DNA of 64,000 nucleotides from Andeanibacterium sp036384795 (GCA_036384795.1 DASVLP010000037.1:62001-126000); one strand, 5' to 3'. Positions 43,601-51,668 are shown, numbered from the stretch's first letter. Notes: generated by a model not told the origin, from the letters alone. Program-made: numbers and translations.

Positions 43601-44020
43601 TCAATCCTTCGCGAACAGCCGCGAGCGGTCGGCGAAGGCTTTCATCTCGATCGCGTTGCCGCTGGGATCGCGGAAGAACATCGTCGCCTGCTCGCCGGCC
43701 TGGCCGGGGAAGCGGACGTGCGGCTCGATCGCGAATTCGACGCCCGCGGCGGTGAGCCGGTCGGCCAGCGCCTGCCACTCGGCCATTCCGAGCACGATGC
43801 CGAAGTGCGGCACGGGCACGTCATGGCCGTCGACGGGGTTGCTCGCTTCGGACGCGCGTTCGGGAGCCAGGTGCGCAACAATCTGGTGCCCGTAGAAATC
43901 GAAATCGACCCAGTCGTCGGCGCTGCGCCCTTCCGGGCACCCCATCGTCCCGCCCCAGAACGCCCGCGCCTCGGCGATGTCGCGCACCGGAAAGGCGAGG
44001 TGGAAGGGGGAGAGGGTCAA
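43601..44020 (-). CDS. VOC family (glyoxalase/bleomycin-resistance fold) protein
   Basis: A 139-residue protein with one full VOC module: FHLAFPVRDIAEARAFWG, the middle HFGIVLGMAEWQALADRL and the closing FFRDPSGNAIEMKAF. Putative metal ligands are His7, a central His (PHFG) and Glu near residue 127. The start is TTG at 44020 in a TTGA overlap with the upstream stop. Substrate unknown. Confidence 0.85.
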   Translation of the reverse strand: MTLSPFHLAFPVRDIAEARAFWGGTMGCPEGRSADDWVDFDFYGHQIVAHLAPERASEASNPVDGHDVPVPHFGIVLGMAEWQALADRLTAAGVEFAIEPHVRFPGQAGEQATMFFRDPSGNAIEMKAFADRSRLFAKD

Positions 44021-44457
44021 GAGCCGGCGACCTCGTCTAGAAACTCGATCACCGGACGATCACATTCGACGATGTGATCGGAAAGATCGAAGGCTTCCTG
44101 TTTGAGGGGGTGCTCGAGTGCTTCCGCTCGATCGAGGATTCGGCCCATGACGCCGTCCTTGTAATTGCTGTCGTAGCCGCAGTCCGCAGCATCGATCAGG
44201 GAAACGCTGTAATGGTCGTCGATGACGCGGATCGTAAAGGCGAACGCAGTCCGCGCTTCCCAAGGATCTTCCTCGCGCCAGCCGCCAAAACTCGCAAGGA
44301 CGTTCACCTGTGTGTGTCCAATGCTGAAATCGGCGAGATAGACAGCAAATGCTGCGTCGTCGCGCTTCACGTATCTCACCAGATGGGTGCTCGTTTGTCC
44401 GCAGCATTCGCAAGTCGAATATTTGGGTTCTTCGAATTCGATGGGGTCATGCGCCAT
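44017..44457 (-). CDS. uncharacterised cytoplasmic protein next to lpd
   Basis: A 146-residue protein with a zinc-like CECCGQTS near the N-terminus (TCECCGQTSTHLVRYVKR) and an acidic C-terminal half (ECDRPVIEFLDEVAGS). No signal peptide or membrane helix. I do not recognise the family. Its base composition is lower in GC than lpd. The start ATG overlaps the lpd stop (TGATG) and its stop overlaps the VOC start, so it is translationally coupled in the same message although a metabolic link is doubtful. Confidence 0.7.
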   Translation of the reverse strand: MAHDPIEFEEPKYSTCECCGQTSTHLVRYVKRDDAAFAVYLADFSIGHTQVNVLASFGGWREEDPWEARTAFAFTIRVIDDHYSVSLIDAADCGYDSNYKDGVMGRILDRAEALEHPLKQEAFDLSDHIVECDRPVIEFLDEVAGS

Positions 44458-45935
44458 CAGATGTGGATCGGCTTGCCGGTGACCGCCATCGCCGCTTCCT
44501 TGAGCGCCTCGGAATGCGTCGGGTGGGCGTGGCAGGTGTAGGCGATGTCTTCGGATGTAGCGCCGAACTCCATCGCCAGCGCGGCTTCGGCGATCATCGT
44601 GCCGGCGACACTCGCGATGATCCACACGCCGAGCACGCGGTCGGTCTTCGCGTCGGCGATAACCTTGACGAAGCCGTCGGGCTCGCGGTTGGTCTTCGCG
44701 CGGCTGTTGGCGAGCATCGGGAACTTGCCGACCTTGATCTCGTGCCCGGCTTCCTTGGCCGCTTCCTCGGTGAGGCCGACGCCGGCGATCTCGGGCGAAG
44801 TGTAGACCACGCTGGGGATCACCGCGTGGTTCACGATGCCGGTCAGGCCGGCGATGTTCTCGGCGACCGCGATGCCTTCGTCCTCGGCCTTGTGCGCCAG
44901 CATCGGGCCGGGGATCACGTCGCCGATCGCCCACACGCCCTCGACTTTGGTGCGGAATTCCGCGTCGGTCTCGATCTGGCCGCGCTTGTTCAGTTCGAGG
45001 CCGATCTTTTCGAGGCCGAGGCCGTCGGTGTTCGGGCGGCGGCCGATGCTGACCAGCACGCAGTCGGCTTTCAGTTCCTCGGACGCGCCCCCGGCGGCGG
45101 GTTCGAGCGTCAGCGTCACGCTCTTGCCCTTTACGCTCGCGCCGGTGACTTTGGTGCCGAGCTTCAGCTCCATGCCCTGCTTGGCCATCAGCTTGGCGGC
45201 TTCCTTGCGCACGTCGCCGTCCATGCCGGGGAGCAGCTGGTCGAGGAATTCGACCACCGTCACCTGCGCCCCGAGCCGCCGCCAGACCGACCCCAGCTCG
45301 AGCCCGATCACCCCGCCGCCGATCACGACCAGGTGCTTGGGCACGGAGGAGAGCGCCAACGCCCCGGTAGAGTCGACGATCAGGCCCCTGTCGTTGTCGA
45401 CTTGGACGCCCTTCAGCGGCGTGACCGACGATCCGGTGGCGATCACCACGTTCTTCGCGGTGACGGTTTGGCCGGCAACCTCCACCCTGTGAGCCCCCGC
45501 GAAGGCGGTGGCCTCAGTCGGCTGGCGTCCCGCTTGTGGCCCCAGGTCCCCGCCTTCGCGGGGACTCACGAAAGATGCATAACCCTTAAGCCAGGTGACC
45601 TTGTTCTTCTTGAACAGGAACTCGATGCCGCCGGTCAGCTCCTTGACCGCGGTCTGCTTTTCGCCCTGCAATTTCGTAAGATCGACCGTGACCTTTTCGG
45701 CCTGGATGCCGAATTTCGCGAACGTGCCGCCGACCGCTTCCTCGTACAGCTCCGAGCCATGCAGCAGCGCCTTCGACGGAATGCACCCGACGTTGAGGCA
45801 CGTCCCGCCCAGCGCATCGCGCCCCTCGGCGCAGGCGGTCTTCAGCCCGAGCTGCGCCGCGCGGATCGCCGCGACATAGCCGCCGGGACCGGCACCGATG
45901 ACAAGGACGTCGTAGTCGTAGGTTTGGTCAGCCAT
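44457..45935 (-). CDS. lpdA: dihydrolipoyl dehydrogenase (E3) with an in-frame palindromic insertion
   Basis: A 492-residue FAD enzyme that reoxidises the lipoyl groups of the 2-oxoglutarate dehydrogenase complex. FAD site VLVIGAGPGGYVAAIRAAQ, redox pair GGTCLNVGCIPSK, NAD site VVIGGGVIGLELGSVW and the C-terminal active-site His in YTCHAHPTHSEALKE are all intact. Family members are usually about 465 residues. The excess is one block, residues 123-149 (VSPREGG... ending AFAGAH), which coincides exactly with an 81-nt palindromic element in the gene; flanks KGYASF and RVEVAGQTVTAKN then join as in normal Lpd. The start at 45935 has GGAGAC upstream. Confidence 0.95.
   Translation of the reverse strand: MADQTYDYDVLVIGAGPGGYVAAIRAAQLGLKTACAEGRDALGGTCLNVGCIPSKALLHGSELYEEAVGGTFAKFGIQAEKVTVDLTKLQGEKQTAVKELTGGIEFLFKKNKVTWLKGYASFVSPREGGDLGPQAGRQPTEATAFAGAHRVEVAGQTVTAKNVVIATGSSVTPLKGVQVDNDRGLIVDSTGALALSSVPKHLVVIGGGVIGLELGSVWRRLGAQVTVVEFLDQLLPGMDGDVRKEAAKLMAKQGMELKLGTKVTGASVKGKSVTLTLEPAAGGASEELKADCVLVSIGRRPNTDGLGLEKIGLELNKRGQIETDAEFRTKVEGVWAIGDVIPGPMLAHKAEDEGIAVAENIAGLTGIVNHAVIPSVVYTSPEIAGVGLTEEAAKEAGHEIKVGKFPMLANSRAKTNREPDGFVKVIADAKTDRVLGVWIIASVAGTMIAEAALAMEFGATSEDIAYTCHAHPTHSEALKEAAMAVTGKPIHI
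45489..45569 (-). repeat. 81-nt palindromic element, copy 2, inside lpdA
   Basis: Bounded by GTGAGCCCCCGCG and CGCGGGGACTCAC, with arms CGCGAAGGCGG / CCGCCTTCGCG. Its first base on the coding strand is the first base of lpdA codon 123 and its last is the last of codon 149, so it adds 27 residues without a frame change. The frame used by lpdA is the same one that is open in the other copies (V-S-P-x-E-G-x-D-L... -A-G-A). More diverged from the other copies in the central region, consistent with older insertion or selection at protein level. Confidence 0.9.
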
Positions 45936-45949
45936 CAACTGTCTCCGAA

Positions 45950-46063
45950 ATCCTCCCCTGCAAGGGGAGGTGGCAGCCCGAAGGGCTGACGGAGGGGTGT
46001 AACGTGAGCGGGGACACCCCTCCACCGCCTTCGGCGGTCCCCCTCCCCCTCCGGGGGAGGATC
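45950..46063. repeat. GATCCTCCC-family palindromic repeat, copy 2
   Basis: Fills the 131-nt gap between odhB (upstream) and lpdA. It has TCCTCCCCTGCAAGGGGAGG as first hairpin (45951-45970), then GGTGGCAGCCCG, GGGCTGACGGAGGGG, CCCCTCCACCGC, and a final CCCCCTCCGGGGGAGGATC. Block order matches the copy at 17375-17522. The lpdA Shine-Dalgarno is just outside it. Confidence 0.75.
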
Positions 46064-46066
46064 AAA

Positions 46067-47329
46067 TCACAAATCGATCAAAATCCGCATCGGGTCCTCG
46101 ATCGCTTCCTTGATGATCTTCAGCGCGGTCACCGCTTCGCGGCCGTCGATCAGGCGGTGGTCGTAGCTCAAGGCAAGGTACATCATCGGGCGGATCACGA
46201 TCTGGCCGTCGCGCACCACCGGGCGGTCCTCGATCCGGTGGAGGCCGAGCACCGCGCTCTGGGGCGGGTTGATGATCGGGGTGGACATCAAGCTGCCGAA
46301 CACCCCGCCGTTGGAAATCGTGAAGGTGCCGCCGGCCATGTCGTCCATCGTCAGCGTGCCGTCCTTGGCCTTCTTGCCGTAGGCGGCGATCTGCTGCTCG
46401 ATCTCGGCGAAGCTCTTCCTGTCGCAATCGCGCACCACCGGCACCACCAGGCCGTTCGGCGCGCTGACCGCGATCGAGATGTCGACGTAGTCGTGGTAGA
46501 CGATCTCGTCGCCCTCGATCCGCGCGTTGGCCGCCGGAACGTCCTTGAGCGCCAGCACCGAGGCCTTGGCGAAGAAGCTCATGAAGCCCAATTTGATGTC
46601 GTACTTCTGCGCGAACTTGTCCTTGTAGAGCTCGCGCGCCTCGATCACCGCGCTCATGTCGCAATCGTTGAAGGTGGTGAGCAGCGCGGCCTCGTTCTGC
46701 GCGGCCTTGAGCCGCTTGGCGATCGTCTGGCGCAGGCGCGTCATCTTCACGCGCTCCTCGCGCCGCTCGCCGGTGGCCGCCGAAGCGGGCGAGGGGGCCG
46801 GAGCGGCGGCGGGCGCGCTCGGCGCCTCTGCCGCTGCCGGAAGTGCGGAGCTCTTGTCGCGCGCCTTCGCCGCGGCCAGCACGTCTTCCTTGGTCAGTCG
46901 GCCGTCCTTGCCGGTGCCCTTGACCGTCGAGGGATCGATCCCCGCTTCGAGCACCGCGCGGCGCACCGCGGGCGACATCGTCAGCGCGGCGTCGGGCTGC
47001 GCGGTCGGCGCCTCGGGGTTGGTCAGCGGGGCCGGCGCGGTGGTCTCGCCCCCGGGCGCGGCCTTGGCCACCGCGGCCTTCTCCGGCGCGGCGCCTTCCT
47101 CGACCGTCGCGATCAGCGCGCCGACCTCCACCGTATCGCCCACTTTGACTTTCTGCTCGCCCATCACCCCGTCGACCGGCGACGGCACTTCGAGCGCCAC
47201 TTTGTCGGTCTCGAGGCTGGCGATCGGCTCGTCCTGCTTCACCGGCTCGCCCGGCTGCTTCAGCCATTCGCCGATCGTCGCCTCGGTCACCGATTCGCCG
47301 AGGGTGGGGACTTTGACTTCGGTGGTCAT
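46067..47329 (-). CDS. odhB: 2-oxoglutarate dehydrogenase E2, dihydrolipoyllysine succinyltransferase
   Basis: A 420-residue core subunit of the complex. Residues 1-78 are the lipoyl domain with the attachment Lys in ETDKVALEVPSP (about residue 44); an Ala/Pro-rich linker follows; residues about 115-150 form the E3/E1-binding domain (MSPAVRRAVLEAGIDPSTVK); residues 190-420 are the catalytic domain ending with the active site SYDHRLIDGREAV (His and Asp). Length is normal. It lies 28 nt after odhA. Confidence 0.97.
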   Translation of the reverse strand: MTTEVKVPTLGESVTEATIGEWLKQPGEPVKQDEPIASLETDKVALEVPSPVDGVMGEQKVKVGDTVEVGALIATVEEGAAPEKAAVAKAAPGGETTAPAPLTNPEAPTAQPDAALTMSPAVRRAVLEAGIDPSTVKGTGKDGRLTKEDVLAAAKARDKSSALPAAAEAPSAPAAAPAPSPASAATGERREERVKMTRLRQTIAKRLKAAQNEAALLTTFNDCDMSAVIEARELYKDKFAQKYDIKLGFMSFFAKASVLALKDVPAANARIEGDEIVYHDYVDISIAVSAPNGLVVPVVRDCDRKSFAEIEQQIAAYGKKAKDGTLTMDDMAGGTFTISNGGVFGSLMSTPIINPPQSAVLGLHRIEDRPVVRDGQIVIRPMMYLALSYDHRLIDGREAVTALKIIKEAIEDPMRILIDL

Positions 47330-47357
47330 CGTGTCTGTGTTCCTCGTGCGGACGGGG

Positions 47358-50219
47358 TTACTTGCCCTGGGTCGGGATCAACGCGGCGGGCACCGCGAAT
47401 TCCGGCTGCTCGCCGCCCGGCAGGCCGAGCGCCTGGTTGATCAACGCCTCCTGCTGCGCCTTGTGCCGGCTGGCGAGCCCGGTGGCGGGCGACGCGGCGA
47501 GCGCGCGGCCCGCATAGCTCGGCCGCATGCCCTTGTGTCCGGCATCGGTCAGCGCCTGCTCGATCTGGCTCTCGACGAAGAACCACGCGCCGTTGTTGCG
47601 CGGCTCTTCCTGGCACCAGACCACTTCCTCGAGCCCGGTCATCCGCTGGAGACGTGCGACCAGCGGCTCGCCGGGGAACGGATAGAGCTGCTCGATGCGC
47701 ACGATCGAGACGTCGTCGAGCTTCTCGGCGTCGCGCTTCTCGATCAGGTCGTAGGCGACCTTGCCGCTGCACAGCACCAGGCGGCGGATCTTCGTGTCGT
47801 CGATCGCCTTCATGTCCGACACGATCCGGCGGAAATGGCTTTCGCCGAGGAATTCGGACGCGGCCGACTTCGCCAGCGGGTGCCGCAGCAGGCTCTTGGG
47901 CGTCATGATCACCAGCGGCTTGCGGAACGGGCGCAGCATCTGGCGGCGCAGGACATGGAAATAGTTCGCCGGCACCGTGATGTTGCACACCTGGATGTTG
48001 TCGTTGGCGCACAGCTGGAGATAGCGCTCGAGCCTGGCCGAGCTGTGCTCGGGCCCCTGGCCTTCGTAGCCGTGCGGCAGCAGCAATACGAGGCCGTTCG
48101 CACGCAGCCACTTGGCCTCGCCCGCGGCGACGAACTGGTCGATGATGATCTGCGCGCCGTTGGCGAAATCGCCGAACTGGCCTTCCCAGCACACCAACGT
48201 CTTGGGATCGGCCGAGGCGAAGCCGTATTCGAAGCCGAGCACGCCATATTCCGAAAGCGGGCTGTCGTAGACCTCGAACTTGCCGTGGGGCAGGGTGGTG
48301 AGCGGAATGTACTTGCGCTCGGTGGTCTGGTCGATCCACATCGCGTGGCGCTGGCTGAACGTGCCGCGGCCGGAATCCTGGCCCGACAGGCGCACCCCGA
48401 AGCCTTCGGTGACCAGGCTGCCGAACGCCAGCGCCTCGGCGGTCGCCCAGTCGAAGCCTTCGCCTTTTTCGAACATCTCGCGCTTGGCATCGAGGATGCG
48501 CGCCAGGGTCTTGTGGATGTCGAGATCGGCCGGGACCGTGGTCAGCGTGCGGCCCAGGCTCTCGAACAGTTTCGGTTCGATCGCGGTGGTGACGTTGCGT
48601 CGCGCGCTTTCGGGGTCGGCCGGCTTGTAGAGGCCCGCCCAGCGCCCCCCGAACCAGTCGGCCTCGTTGGGCTTGTAGCCCTTGCCGGCGTCGAATTCCT
48701 GGTCGAGCACCGCGACGAAGTGGCTGGCGGTCTCGCCGGCCCAGTTCTTGTCGATCACGCCCTGTTCGATCAGCCGCGCGGCGTAGACCTGGCTGACCGG
48801 CGGATGCTTGCGGATCATCGCGTACATCAGCGGCTGGGTGAAGCTCGGCTCGTCGCCCTCGTTGTGGCCGAAGCGGCGGTAGCACCACATGTCGATCACG
48901 ATGTCGCGCTTGAAGCGCTGGCGGAACTCGATCGCCAGCTTGCAGGCGAACGTCACCGCCTCGGGGTCGTCGCCGTTGACGTGGAGGATCGGCGCCTGGA
49001 CCGCCTTGGCGACGTCCGAAGGATACGGCGACGAACGCGCGAACTGCGGGCTGGTGGTGAAGCCGATCTGGTTGTTGATGATGAAGTGGATGCAGCCGCC
49101 GATGTTGTAACCCGGCACGCCGGAGAAGCCGAGGCATTCCCACACGATCCCTTGTCCTGCGAACGCGGCGTCGCCGTGGATCAGCACCGGCAGCACTTTC
49201 TGGTGCTCGTCGAGATCCTCGTGGAACGCCTGCTGGGCGCGGGTCTTGCCGAGCACCACCGGGTCCACCGCCTCGAGGTGGCTGGGGTTCGGCACCAGGC
49301 TCATGTGCACCTTGATCCCGTCGAACTCGCGGTCGGTGCTGGTGCCCAGGTGATACTTCACGTCGCCCGAGCCGCCGACGTCCTCCGGATTGGCGCTGCC
49401 GCCGGAGAATTCGTGGAAGATCACCCGGTAGGGCTTGGCCATCACGTTCGCGAGCACGTTCAGGCGCCCGCGGTGCGACATGCCGTAGACGATCTCGCGC
49501 ACGCCCAGGGTGCCGCCGTACTTGATCACCGCCTCGAGCGCGGGGATCATCGATTCCCCGCCGTCGAGTCCGAAGCGCTTGGTGCCGACGTATTTCTTGC
49601 CGAGGAACTTCTCGTATTCCTCGCCCCGGATGACGGCCGCGAGGATCGCTTTCTTGCCGTTCTCGGTGAACTCGATCTCCTTGTCCTTGCCCTCCATCCG
49701 GGTCTGCAGGAACCGGCGCTCGTCGAGATCGGAGATGTGCATGTATTCGAGGCCGACGTGGCCGCAGTAGTTCGCGCGCAGGATCGCGACGATCTCGCGC
49801 ACCGTGGTCCATTCGAGCCCCAGCGTCCCGCCGATGTAGACCGGCCGGTCGAGCGCTTCGCCGGAAAAGCCGTGGTACTCGGGGGTCAGGTCGGCGGGCA
49901 GCTCGTTGGTGGTGCGGCCGAGCGGATCGAGGTCGGCGGCCAAGTGCCCGCGCACGCGGTAGGTGCGCACCAGCATCATCGCGCGGATCGAATCCCCCGC
50001 GGCCTGCTCGACCGCGCGCTCGTCGGGCAACGGCTTGCCCGCGGCTTTCGCGGCCTGCCTGACCGCTTGGCTCATCGCGGTCGGGTCCATCGCCTGGGTG
50101 AGTTCGTCCTCGCTCGACGCATCGAGGATCGGCCACGCCGCGTGCTGCCAGCTCGGCCCCGGTTGCGGACCGTCTTCCGCGGCCTCGAGCGGGAAATCGT
50201 GGAGTTCGTTACCCATCAT
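47358..50219 (-). CDS. odhA: 2-oxoglutarate dehydrogenase E1 component
   Basis: A 953-residue thiamine-diphosphate enzyme of the TCA cycle. Signs are the N-terminal E1 region (RVRGHLAADLDPLGR), HRGRLNVLANVMAKP, the ThDP motif with GDAAFAGQG ... NNQIGFTT, and the C-terminal LLPHGYEGQGPEHSSARLERY. The start is ATG at 50219 or 50216, after AGGA at 50224-50227; TTG at 50222 is less likely. The palindromic element at 50229-50309 abuts the ribosome binding site. Confidence 0.97.
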   Translation of the reverse strand: MMGNELHDFPLEAAEDGPQPGPSWQHAAWPILDASSEDELTQAMDPTAMSQAVRQAAKAAGKPLPDERAVEQAAGDSIRAMMLVRTYRVRGHLAADLDPLGRTTNELPADLTPEYHGFSGEALDRPVYIGGTLGLEWTTVREIVAILRANYCGHVGLEYMHISDLDERRFLQTRMEGKDKEIEFTENGKKAILAAVIRGEEYEKFLGKKYVGTKRFGLDGGESMIPALEAVIKYGGTLGVREIVYGMSHRGRLNVLANVMAKPYRVIFHEFSGGSANPEDVGGSGDVKYHLGTSTDREFDGIKVHMSLVPNPSHLEAVDPVVLGKTRAQQAFHEDLDEHQKVLPVLIHGDAAFAGQGIVWECLGFSGVPGYNIGGCIHFIINNQIGFTTSPQFARSSPYPSDVAKAVQAPILHVNGDDPEAVTFACKLAIEFRQRFKRDIVIDMWCYRRFGHNEGDEPSFTQPLMYAMIRKHPPVSQVYAARLIEQGVIDKNWAGETASHFVAVLDQEFDAGKGYKPNEADWFGGRWAGLYKPADPESARRNVTTAIEPKLFESLGRTLTTVPADLDIHKTLARILDAKREMFEKGEGFDWATAEALAFGSLVTEGFGVRLSGQDSGRGTFSQRHAMWIDQTTERKYIPLTTLPHGKFEVYDSPLSEYGVLGFEYGFASADPKTLVCWEGQFGDFANGAQIIIDQFVAAGEAKWLRANGLVLLLPHGYEGQGPEHSSARLERYLQLCANDNIQVCNITVPANYFHVLRRQMLRPFRKPLVIMTPKSLLRHPLAKSAASEFLGESHFRRIVSDMKAIDDTKIRRLVLCSGKVAYDLIEKRDAEKLDDVSIVRIEQLYPFPGEPLVARLQRMTGLEEVVWCQEEPRNNGAWFFVESQIEQALTDAGHKGMRPSYAGRALAASPATGLASRHKAQQEALINQALGLPGGEQPEFAVPAALIPTQGK

Positions 50220-50228
50220 CAAGTCCTA

Positions 50229-50309
50229 GTGAGCCCCTGCGCAGGCAGGGGCCTCCTGCCACACGCACCGCGCCAGCGGCGGGAGGTCCCTGCCTGCGCA
50301 GGGATTCAC
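50229..50309 (-). repeat. 81-nt palindromic element, copy 3, upstream of odhA
   Basis: Bounded by GTGAGCCCCTGCG and CGCAGGGATTCAC. Its distal end contains the stop codon of the GIY-YIG gene (TGA at 50306-50308) and its proximal end is 2 nt from the AGGA of odhA. On the minus strand it reads 27 open codons (V-N-P-C-A-G-R-D-L ... A-P-A-C-A-G-A-H). Confidence 0.88.
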
Positions 50310-50593
50310 GCCAGCAATGAAACCAAGTCGCGCCATTGGGGATTCATCTCCTCGATTCGCCTGACTTTCCATTCGCGCTTCCATTTCTTCATCCGATGTT
50401 CAGCTTCGCGCGCATCGTGGATGTTCTCGAAGTGCTCGAACCAGACCAGCCGATGGCAATTGTACTTCTTCGTGAAGCTTGAAACCGCGCCGCTCCGATG
50501 CTGCTCGACGCGCGTCGCCAGATCGGATGTTGCGCCAAGGTAGAGCACGCCAGCGGGCTTATTGGTGAGAATGTAGACATAGCCTTCCCTCAC
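50306..50593 (-). CDS. GIY-YIG nuclease-domain protein (UPF0213-like)
   Basis: A 95-residue single-domain GIY-YIG protein. The first Tyr pair is in GYVYILTN and the second in VLYLGAT (YIG with Leu), followed by the Arg motif SDLATRVEQH; the C-terminal part (VWFEHFENIHDAREAEHRMK, WKVRRIEEMNPQWRDL) carries the conserved Glu and Asn. The catalytic residues look complete. Start GTG at 50593 with AGGGGC about 8 nt upstream, inside palindromic copy 4; its stop lies inside copy 3. It sits between sucD and odhA but has no metabolic link to them. Host function of such proteins is not established. Confidence 0.85.
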   Translation of the reverse strand: MREGYVYILTNKPAGVLYLGATSDLATRVEQHRSGAVSSFTKKYNCHRLVWFEHFENIHDAREAEHRMKKWKREWKVRRIEEMNPQWRDLVSLLA

Positions 50594-50595
50594 CC

Positions 50596-50676
50596 GCGAG
50601 CCCCTGCGCAGGCAGGGGCCTCCATCCATAGGCGCTGCGCGGGCGGCGGGAGATCCCGGCCTTCGCCGGGACTCAC
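50596..50676 (-). repeat. 81-nt palindromic element, copy 4
   Basis: Bounded by GCGAGCCCCTGCG and CGCCGGGACTCAC. It begins 3 nt from the GIY-YIG start codon and contains that gene's best Shine-Dalgarno. The minus-strand frame is fully open and contains WMEAPACAGAR. It differs from copy 5 at 4 of 81 positions. Confidence 0.9.
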
Positions 50677-50682
50677 CCCGCT

Positions 50683-50763
50683 GCGAGCCCCTGCGCAGGC
50701 AGGGGCCTCCATCCATAGGCGCCGCGCCGGTGGCGGGAGGTCCCGGCCTTCGCCGGGACTCAC
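50683..50763 (-). repeat. 81-nt palindromic element, copy 5
   Basis: Same orientation as copy 4 and separated from it by 6 nt, forming a direct tandem pair of palindromes between sucD and the GIY-YIG gene. It ends 14 nt from the sucD stop. Reads open on the minus strand, ending WMEAPACAGAR. Confidence 0.9.
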
Positions 50764-50777
50764 AAGGGGCGCTATAT

Positions 50778-51668
50778 TCACGCCAATTCCTTCAGCAGCG
50801 CCGCCAGCGTTGTGCCGAGCTCGCTCGGCGAGGGCGAGACGCGGATGCCGGCCGCTTCCATCGCGGCGATCTTGTCGTCCGCGCCGCCGTGGCCGCCCGA
50901 GACGATCGCGCCGGCGTGGCCCATCCGGCGGCCCGGAGGGGCAGTGCGGCCGGCGATGAAGCCGACCACCGGCTTCTTGCGCCCCCGTTTTGCTTCGTCC
51001 TTCAGGAACTGCGCCGCGTCTTCCTCGGCGCTGCCGCCGATCTCGCCGATCATCACGATCGACTGGGTTTGATCGTCGGCGAGGAACAACTCGAGCACGT
51101 CGATGAAGTTGGTGCCGTTCACCGGGTCGCCGCCGATGCCCACCGCGGTGGTCTGGCCGAGCCCGGCCTGGGTCGTCTGGTGCACGGCTTCATAAGTCAG
51201 CGTGCCAGAGCGGCTGACCACGCCGACCGAGCCTTTCATGAAGATGCTGCCGGGCATGATCCCGATCTTGCACTCGCCGGGCGTCAGCACGCCGGGGCAG
51301 TTCGGCCCGATCAGGCGCGACTTGCTGCCCGACAGCGCGCGCTTCACCCGCACCATGTCGAGCACCGGAATGCCTTCGGTGATCGCGACGATCAGCTCGA
51401 CCCCTGCGTCGATCGCCTCGAGGATCGAATCCGCCGCGAACGGCGGCGGGACATAGACCACGCTGGCGGTCGCGCCCGTGGCAGCCTTCGCCTCGGCGAC
51501 GGTGTCGAATACCGGCAGCCCAATGTGCGTCTGCCCGCCTTTGCCCGGCGTGACCCCGGCGACCATCTGGGTGCCGTAATCGAGCGCCTGCTGGGTGTGG
51601 AACGTGCCGGTATCGCCGGTCATGCCCTGCGTGATGACTTTGGTGTTCCGGTCGACGAGGATGCTCAC
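50778..51668 (-). CDS. sucD: succinyl-CoA synthetase subunit alpha
   Basis: A 296-residue subunit that carries the phospho-His intermediate in substrate-level phosphorylation of the TCA cycle. SILVDRNTKVITQGMTGDTG, VPPPFAADSILEAIDAGV, GPNCPGVLTPGECKIGIMPG and GRRMGHAGAIVSGG with the phosphorylated His (about residue 251) are canonical. GTG start at 51668 with GGAG 9 nt upstream, overlapping the previous stop (GTGA). The partner sucC is not in the window, unlike the usual sucCD pair. Confidence 0.97.
   Translation of the reverse strand: MSILVDRNTKVITQGMTGDTGTFHTQQALDYGTQMVAGVTPGKGGQTHIGLPVFDTVAEAKAATGATASVVYVPPPFAADSILEAIDAGVELIVAITEGIPVLDMVRVKRALSGSKSRLIGPNCPGVLTPGECKIGIMPGSIFMKGSVGVVSRSGTLTYEAVHQTTQAGLGQTTAVGIGGDPVNGTNFIDVLELFLADDQTQSIVMIGEIGGSAEEDAAQFLKDEAKRGRKKPVVGFIAGRTAPPGRRMGHAGAIVSGGHGGADDKIAAMEAAGIRVSPSPSELGTTLAALLKELA

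Noticed and set aside
44457..45935. lpdA as a frameshifted pseudogene because of the extra block.
   Set aside because: The block is 27 codons in frame, and FAD, redox Cys, NAD and C-terminal His motifs are all intact.
46656..50543. A 1295-codon plus-strand open frame opposite odhA and odhB.
   Set aside because: It is antisense to two certain genes; high GC at third codon positions removes stops on the opposite strand. It has no domain, start signal or plausible composition.
50306..50593. GIY-YIG gene as a homing endonuclease of an intron or intein.
   Set aside because: No interrupted host gene, intron ends or intein blocks; both neighbours, sucD and odhA, are complete.
50596..50763. Possible CRISPR array because of the tandem repeats.
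   Set aside because: Only two 81-nt copies with a 6-nt gap; no spacers of regular length and no cas genes.
50590..50781. A 63-codon minus-strand frame with two copies of a WMEAPACAGA peptide.
   Set aside because: It is the read-through of the two tandem palindromes, with no ribosome binding site. Kept only as evidence that the element frame is open.
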